The notes beneath the pieces are model-generated. The model was not told the origin of the DNA, did not search any database, and saw nothing but the letters and a program-made list of their open reading frames with translations. DNA of 64,000 bases, taken from assembly GCA_003970805.2 (NCBI GenBank), contig CP051152.1:2356001-2420000 (forward strand), written 5' to 3'. Shown here piece after piece: positions 63,604 to 64,000 of this stretch. This DNA is from Undibacterium piscinae. Lineage in GTDB: Bacteria > Pseudomonadota > Gammaproteobacteria > Burkholderiales > Burkholderiaceae_D. Within the stretch, counting starts at the first letter, position 1; every line of letters starts with the position of its first letter. The position numbers and the translations under genes are program-made.

Positions 63604-64000
63604 ATGAGCACACCCAGACTTCAATTGCAGGGCATCACCAAAGCCTATCCCGGCGTCATTGCCAATAGCGAAGTATCGCTAACGGTCATGCCCGGCGAAA
63701 TCCACGCCGTATTGGGCGAAAATGGCGCGGGCAAATCGACCCTGATGAAAATCATTTATGGTTCAGTCAAACCCGATGCCGGCCAAGTCATGCTCAATGG
63801 CCAAGTGGTACAGATCCGCAACCCCAAGGATGCGCGCGCCAACGGCATCAGCATGGTGTTCCAGCACTTCAACCTGTTTGACACTATGACCGTGGCAGAA
63901 AACGTCTGGCTAGGGTTGACGCGCAGTACGCTGGCGCAGGTGACGGCCAGCATTATCGGCAAGGCCACCGAATATGGCCTGGATATCGATCCTGCGCGTC
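63604..64000 (+). CDS. ABC transporter ATP-binding protein (BMP/simple-sugar nucleoside type), partial
   Basis: Start ATG 63604; runs off the window after 132 codons. ITKAYPGVIANSEVSLTVMPGEIHAVLGENGAGKSTLMKIIYG contains Walker A (GENGAGKST), and the Q-loop follows at GISMVFQHFNLFDTMTVAENVWLG. The HFNLF-x-MTVAEN phrase is typical of the fused ATPase subunit of BmpA-type purine nucleoside transporters (NupO/YufO-like). Signature and Walker B lie beyond the window. Context with Tsx-like porin and purine genes supports nucleoside import. Confidence 0.92.
   Translation, partial: MSTPRLQLQGITKAYPGVIANSEVSLTVMPGEIHAVLGENGAGKSTLMKIIYGSVKPDAGQVMLNGQVVQIRNPKDARANGISMVFQHFNLFDTMTVAENVWLGLTRSTLAQVTASIIGKATEYGLDIDPAR

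Overview
The window reads as chromosomal DNA of a betaproteobacterium, most likely Oxalobacteraceae (Undibacterium-like). This is inferred from gene families, moderate GC and operon layouts, not from a database search. No rRNA, tRNA or CRISPR array was seen.

Layout. 1-1416: 3' end of an IS66 element. 1.4-7.8 kb: AT-rich exported unknown, then a possible envelope-attack or lysis cassette (muramidase, two-helix holin-like protein, DUF5675 L,D-transpeptidase-like protein, phospholipase C fused to a peptidase-like domain). 8.1-11.1 kb: Ala-rich helical protein, decayed esterase-like phytase gene, histone-deacetylase-like amidohydrolase, GNAT. 11.2-16.3 kb (minus): flavoreductase, ApbE, DUF4198, DUF2271 and PepSY genes, a likely metal-reduction/uptake operon. 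16.3-19.4 kb (minus): defence island with a truncated anti-phage dCTP deaminase, a DUF2075 helicase/nuclease and a small XRE regulator with a controller-protein-like operator. 19.8-28.3 kb: decayed S9 peptidase, then a polyamine/membrane cluster (SpeD, Gly-rich protein, DUF4178, SPFH-SHOCT, DUF350, membrane aminopropyltransferase, Tat-type flavoprotein). 28.5-31.5 kb: broken DUF3047, DUF808, intact IS30. 31.6-37.2 kb: glmU, sensor-kinase remnant, truncated ttcA, folB, SDR, MidA-like methyltransferase, DUF2905. 37.6-43.5 kb: response regulator-TPR, HDOD-GAF, LysE, unknown, ArsC-like, Mn riboswitch plus GDT1-type exporter. 43.8-47.7 kb: decayed peptide transporter, DUF2491/PspA cluster. 47.7-60.2 kb: purine catabolism (guaD, xdhABC, puuD, uraH, uraD-allC, puuE, LysR). 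60.4-64 kb: IS3 element, Tsx-like porin and the start of a BMP-type ABC transporter, probably nucleoside uptake feeding the purine pathway.

Three themes cut across the window. (1) An ~80-bp dispersed palindrome recurs at least seven times between genes. (2) Single-base homopolymer frameshifts break otherwise conserved genes. (3) Several convergent gene pairs have lost both 3' ends at chimeric junctions, and three genes carry internal partial duplications with small indels. Themes 2 and 3 may be real decay or low-quality consensus; read mapping would decide.

The best candidates for something new are the controller-protein-regulated DUF2075 unit, the muramidase/holin/L,D-transpeptidase/phospholipase cassette, and the polyamine-SPFH membrane cluster.
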